This document shows positions 61,389 through 64,000 of a stretch of 64,000 bases of DNA, piece by piece. The position numbers and the translations under genes were made by a program. Origin of the DNA: Sphingomonas sp. (lineage in GTDB: Bacteria; Pseudomonadota; Alphaproteobacteria; Sphingomonadales; Sphingomonadaceae); contig NZ_JAQZBC010000017.1 of assembly GCF_029239295.1 (NCBI RefSeq), positions 1-64,000 on the forward strand, written 5' to 3'. Each line of letters begins with the position of its first letter. Positions within the stretch are counted from its first letter, which is position 1. The notes beneath the pieces were generated by a model that saw nothing but the letters and a program-made list of their open reading frames with translations, was not told the origin of the DNA and searched no databases.

Positions 61389-62735
61389 ATGCTGACTTCC
61401 GCCCAGGCGCAGGATCGCGCCGCAGATATCGTCGCCCGTGCCGTTGCCGCGGGCGTGGACGCCGCCGACGCCGTATTCGCCGCCGATGCATCGAACGACA
61501 TTTCCGTCCGGCTGGGCAAGCTGGAGGATGTCGGCCGCTCCGAAAGCGAAGACCTGGGGCTGCGCGTGTTCATCGGGCAACGATCGGCCAGTGTCTCCAC
61601 GTCTGACCTCTCCCCCGCCGCGCTGGACGCGCTGGTCGAGCGTGCCGTGGCGATGGCGCGCGAGGCGCCGGAGGATCAATGGGCCGGCCTTGCCCCCGAA
61701 TCGCGGCTGATGCGCGGCGCAGCGCCGTTGCTCGACCTCGACGACCAGGAAGAGGTCTCGCCAGCGACCCTGCGCGAGATGGCGATGCAGGCGGAAGAGG
61801 CGGCGCTTGCCGTCAGCGGCGTCACCAACAGCGAGGGCGGCGGCGCGAGCGCATCGCGCAGCGTCTGGGCGCTTGCCACCAGCCATGGCTTTGCCGGGAG
61901 CTATGCGACGTCCGCCTATGGCCTGTCGGCCAGCGTCATCGCCGGTGAAGGCAGCGGGATGCAGCGCGATTACGGCTTCGACTCGGCGCGCCATCGCAGC
62001 CGGCTGGAAAGTCCGCAGGAGGTCGGCAAGCGCGCCGGCGAGCGGGCGGTCGCGCGGTTGAACCCCGGCCGGATCGAGAATGCGTCGCTGCCGGTGGTGT
62101 ACGATCCGCGCGTCGGCGCCGGCCTGCTTGGCCATCTGACCAGTGCGATCGCGGGTCAGGCGATCACCCGGCGCACGTCGTTCCTGCTCGATGCGCTGGG
62201 CACGAAGGTGTTCGCCGACGGGGTGACGATCTCCGACGATCCGCACCGCCCGCACGGGCTGCGATCGCGGCCGTTCGACGGCGAGGGCCTGCCGGTGTCG
62301 CCGTGCGACATCATCAACAACGGCGTTCTGGAAACATGGCTGCTCGACAGCGCCTCCGCCCGGCAACTGGGGCTGGAGCCGACCGGCCATGCTGCGCGCG
62401 GCGTCAATGGCGCCCCGGGCGTGACGACGAGCAACCTCTACATGCATGCCGGGCATGTCCCGGTCGAAACGCTGATCGGCGACATCGCACGCGGCGTGTA
62501 TGTGATCGAGCTGATCGGCCAGGGGGTCAATCCGGTGACCGGTGACTACAGCCGCGGCGCGGCGGGCTTCCTGATCGAGGACGGGCAGATCACCCGACCG
62601 ATCGCCGAATTCACCATCGCCGGCAATCTGAAGGACATGTTCCTGAACCTGACGCCGGCCACCGACCTTGAGTTCCGCTATGGCACCAACGTGCCGACGG
62701 TTCGCATCGACGGGATGACGGTCGCAGGAGGGTGA
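61389..62735 (+). CDS. pmbA: TldE/PmbA family metalloprotease-related protein
   Basis: 448 residues from ATG 61389. TldE (PmbA) pairs with TldD, which carries the zinc site and is not in the window. Signatures: SVRLGKLEDVGRSESEDLGL, LPVVYDPRVGAGLLGHL, and the end GVYVIELIGQGVNPVTGDYSRGAAGFLIEDG, GNLKDMFLNL. The HExxxH motif of TldD is absent, as expected for TldE. The stop overlaps the following gene. Confidence 0.95.
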   Translation: MLTSAQAQDRAADIVARAVAAGVDAADAVFAADASNDISVRLGKLEDVGRSESEDLGLRVFIGQRSASVSTSDLSPAALDALVERAVAMAREAPEDQWAGLAPESRLMRGAAPLLDLDDQEEVSPATLREMAMQAEEAALAVSGVTNSEGGGASASRSVWALATSHGFAGSYATSAYGLSASVIAGEGSGMQRDYGFDSARHRSRLESPQEVGKRAGERAVARLNPGRIENASLPVVYDPRVGAGLLGHLTSAIAGQAITRRTSFLLDALGTKVFADGVTISDDPHRPHGLRSRPFDGEGLPVSPCDIINNGVLETWLLDSASARQLGLEPTGHAARGVNGAPGVTTSNLYMHAGHVPVETLIGDIARGVYVIELIGQGVNPVTGDYSRGAAGFLIEDGQITRPIAEFTIAGNLKDMFLNLTPATDLEFRYGTNVPTVRIDGMTVAGG

Positions 62736-63520
62736 TGCCGCCGCCGCACGATCTGGCCAGCGCGATAGCCGGTATCACGCGCGAAGCGGGGGCGCTGGCG
62801 ATGGCGCAGTTCCGCACGGATTTCGCGCGGTGGGAAAAGGAAGCCGGCAGCCCGGTGTGCGAGGTTGATCTGACGGTCGACCGGATGCTGCGCGACCGGC
62901 TGAGCGCATTGCTGCCCGACGCGGGCTGGCTCTCCGAAGAGACGGCAGACAGCCCCGAGCGATTGCAGCGGCGACGGATCTGGGTGGTCGATCCGATCGA
63001 CGGCACGCGCGACTATATCCGCGGACGCACCGGCTGGGCGGTATCGGTGGCGCTGGTAGAGGACGGGCGCGCGGTGGTCGGCGTGCTCGATGCGCCCGCC
63101 CGTGGCGAGCTGTGGCAGGCGACCGCTGGTGGCGGGGCGACGCTGAACCACCGGCCGATCACTGCCAGCCAGCGGACGGATTTCGCCGGATCGCGCGTGC
63201 CGACCGATGCGCTACCCAAGACAGACCGCGATCTAGCGATGGTCGAGAAACCCAATTCGATTGCGCTGCGCATGGCGATGGTGGCCGACGACCGCGCCGA
63301 TCTGGTCGCGACGCTGCGCTGGGGCAATGAATGGGACATCGCCGCCGCCGCGCTGATCGCGCAGGAGGCTGGCGGGTGCGTCACCGATGCGCTGGGCGGC
63401 CGGCTGGTGTTCAACAAGCCCGACCCGCAGGCGTTCGGCGTCATCACCAGCAGCAAGGGGATTCATCAGGCGGCGCTCGATCGCCTGGCGACGCGCGCAC
63501 AGGCGATCCACACGCGCTAA
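62735..63520 (+). CDS. Inositol monophosphatase family protein, CysQ-like
   Basis: 261 residues from ATG 62735 (TGATG overlap with pmbA; AGGAGG upstream; GTG 62732 also possible). Magnesium-site motifs EVDLTVDR, WLSEETAD, WVVDPIDGTRDY and the late GNEWDIAAAALIAQEAGG. CysQ-like members hydrolyse 3'-phosphoadenosine 5'-phosphate; myo-inositol phosphatase activity is the alternative. No sulfate assimilation gene is nearby. Confidence 0.9.
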   Translation: MPPPHDLASAIAGITREAGALAMAQFRTDFARWEKEAGSPVCEVDLTVDRMLRDRLSALLPDAGWLSEETADSPERLQRRRIWVVDPIDGTRDYIRGRTGWAVSVALVEDGRAVVGVLDAPARGELWQATAGGGATLNHRPITASQRTDFAGSRVPTDALPKTDRDLAMVEKPNSIALRMAMVADDRADLVATLRWGNEWDIAAAALIAQEAGGCVTDALGGRLVFNKPDPQAFGVITSSKGIHQAALDRLATRAQAIHTR

Positions 63521-63532
63521 GGGCGGCCACAA

Positions 63533-63566
63533 CGAAAACGGGGCCGCGAGTCATGCCCGCGACCCC
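63533..63566 (-). terminator. Intrinsic terminator of the HAD phosphatase gene
   Basis: On the minus strand GGGG-T-CGCG pairs with CGCG-G-CCCC over a 9-base loop, then GTTTTCG. It is placed 25 bases after the stop codon of the minus-strand gene at the right edge, in the convergent gap. Confidence 0.8.
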
Positions 63567-63591
63567 ATGGTCTCTCATGGTCGACTGATGC

Positions 63592-64000
63592 TTACTTCTG
63601 GCAGGCGACGATCGCGGCTATGACGCTGAGCGTTTCCTGCGGGTCGCGTACGCGCACCGTATCCAGCCCCAGTTCCTTGGCCGGATAGTCATTGCCGCCC
63701 GGGAAGATCGCGTCGCCGATGAACATCATCGAATCGAGCGGAATGCCGCTTTCGTCGCGCAGCCGCTTCAGGCCGTAAGCCTTGTCGACGCCCTCCTGCG
63801 TGATGTCGATCGAGGTCGCGCCGCCCATGTTGATCGAGAGGCCCGGCAGCCGCTTCTTGAGGTCAGCCTGGATAACCTTGCGCTTGGCGAAATCAGGATC
63901 CCAGGTCTCCTTGGCGTGGATCGGCGCCTGCTGGCCGAGCGCGGAGAAGGTGATCTGGCTGCCGCGATCCTCGATCCGCTCGCCCCAGGTCTGTTCGGGG
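63592..64000 (-). CDS. HAD-IIB phosphatase, phosphomannomutase (PMM)-like, C-terminal part, cut by the window edge
   Basis: 136 complete codons are visible, open to base 64000; the gene continues outside. The segment RGSQITFSALGQQAP, ETWDPDFAKRKVIQADLKKR, GGATSIDITQEGVDKAYGL and MMFIGDAIFPGGNDYPA closely follows the cap and C-terminal part of eukaryotic-type phosphomannomutases and related HAD-IIB enzymes. DAIFPGGND is the metal-binding motif. The nucleophile DxD motif would lie outside. Substrate (mannose phosphates or other sugar phosphates) is inferred. Confidence 0.8.
   Translation of the reverse strand, partial: PEQTWGERIEDRGSQITFSALGQQAPIHAKETWDPDFAKRKVIQADLKKRLPGLSINMGGATSIDITQEGVDKAYGLKRLRDESGIPLDSMMFIGDAIFPGGNDYPAKELGLDTVRVRDPQETLSVIAAIVACQK

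Noticed and set aside
61347..62456. 369-codon frame antisense to pmbA
   Set aside because: Shadow frame; pmbA signatures lie on the other strand.

Overview
The window is a GC-rich bacterial chromosome segment, dense with core housekeeping genes, most of them on the minus strand. The protein sequences, the ubiquinone genes (ubiA, coq7), EcfG-type stress promoter motifs, the merged S10/spc/alpha ribosomal cluster with adk inside it, and the order nadD-rsfS-rlmH-envC-like-ctpA all point to an alphaproteobacterium, most likely a sphingomonad (Sphingomonas or a close relative). The genus is inferred from sequence style and gene order, not from a database search. I see no tRNA or rRNA gene, no CRISPR array, no prophage and no insertion sequence.

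Layout. (1) 1-5050, minus: Hpt phosphotransfer protein (cut by the left edge), der, bamB, a YfgM-like TPR protein, panB and an ArsC/Spx-like protein, probably one transcription unit. (2) 5050-8440: a patch less dense in genes with a small secreted orphan protein, then a membrane GGDEF-EAL cyclic-di-GMP protein on the plus strand. (3) 8443-9996: guaA. (4) 10142-30209, minus: the translation cluster. From upstream to downstream it runs rpsL-rpsG-fusA-tuf (str), rpsJ to rpsQ (S10), rplN to secY-adk (spc), then rpsM-rpsK-rpoA-rplQ (alpha). Terminator-like hairpins punctuate it at unusual places (str leader, tuf/rpsJ, rpsQ/rplN, rpmD/rplO, rplO/secY, and the end). (5) 30268-34914, minus: alpha/beta hydrolase, amidohydrolase, MAPEG protein, ftsB-like gene, eno. 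(6) 35047-37052, plus: a coupled cassette of small membrane/stress proteins behind an EcfG-like promoter. (7) 37236-47136: greA, carB, a lipoprotein gene, carA (minus), then yqeY, dnaG, rpoD (plus). (8) 47419-50345, plus: an uncharacterised protein, a MoxR-type ATPase and a two-domain retropepsin-PDZ protein, facing a HlyD remnant. (9) 50779-60210, minus: isonitrile hydratase-like protein, coq7-dsbB-ctpA, envC-like-rlmH-rsfS-nadD, gshA, rsmE, a tiny membrane protein and a DUF2147 protein. (10) 60370-63520, plus: ubiA, tldE (pmbA) and a CysQ-like phosphatase; then a PMM-like HAD phosphatase runs off the right edge.

Most of the content is conserved machinery for translation, transcription, nucleotide, coenzyme and envelope biogenesis. 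The best candidates for undescribed biology are regulatory: a possible riboregulator in the rpsL leader, intrinsic terminators that may act as attenuators inside the ribosomal operon, and overlapping sigma70/EcfG promoters before rpsM. The stress-membrane cassette, the single-chain double retropepsin-PDZ protein and the RGG-rich extension of S5 are also worth attention. I found no obviously new multi-gene system.
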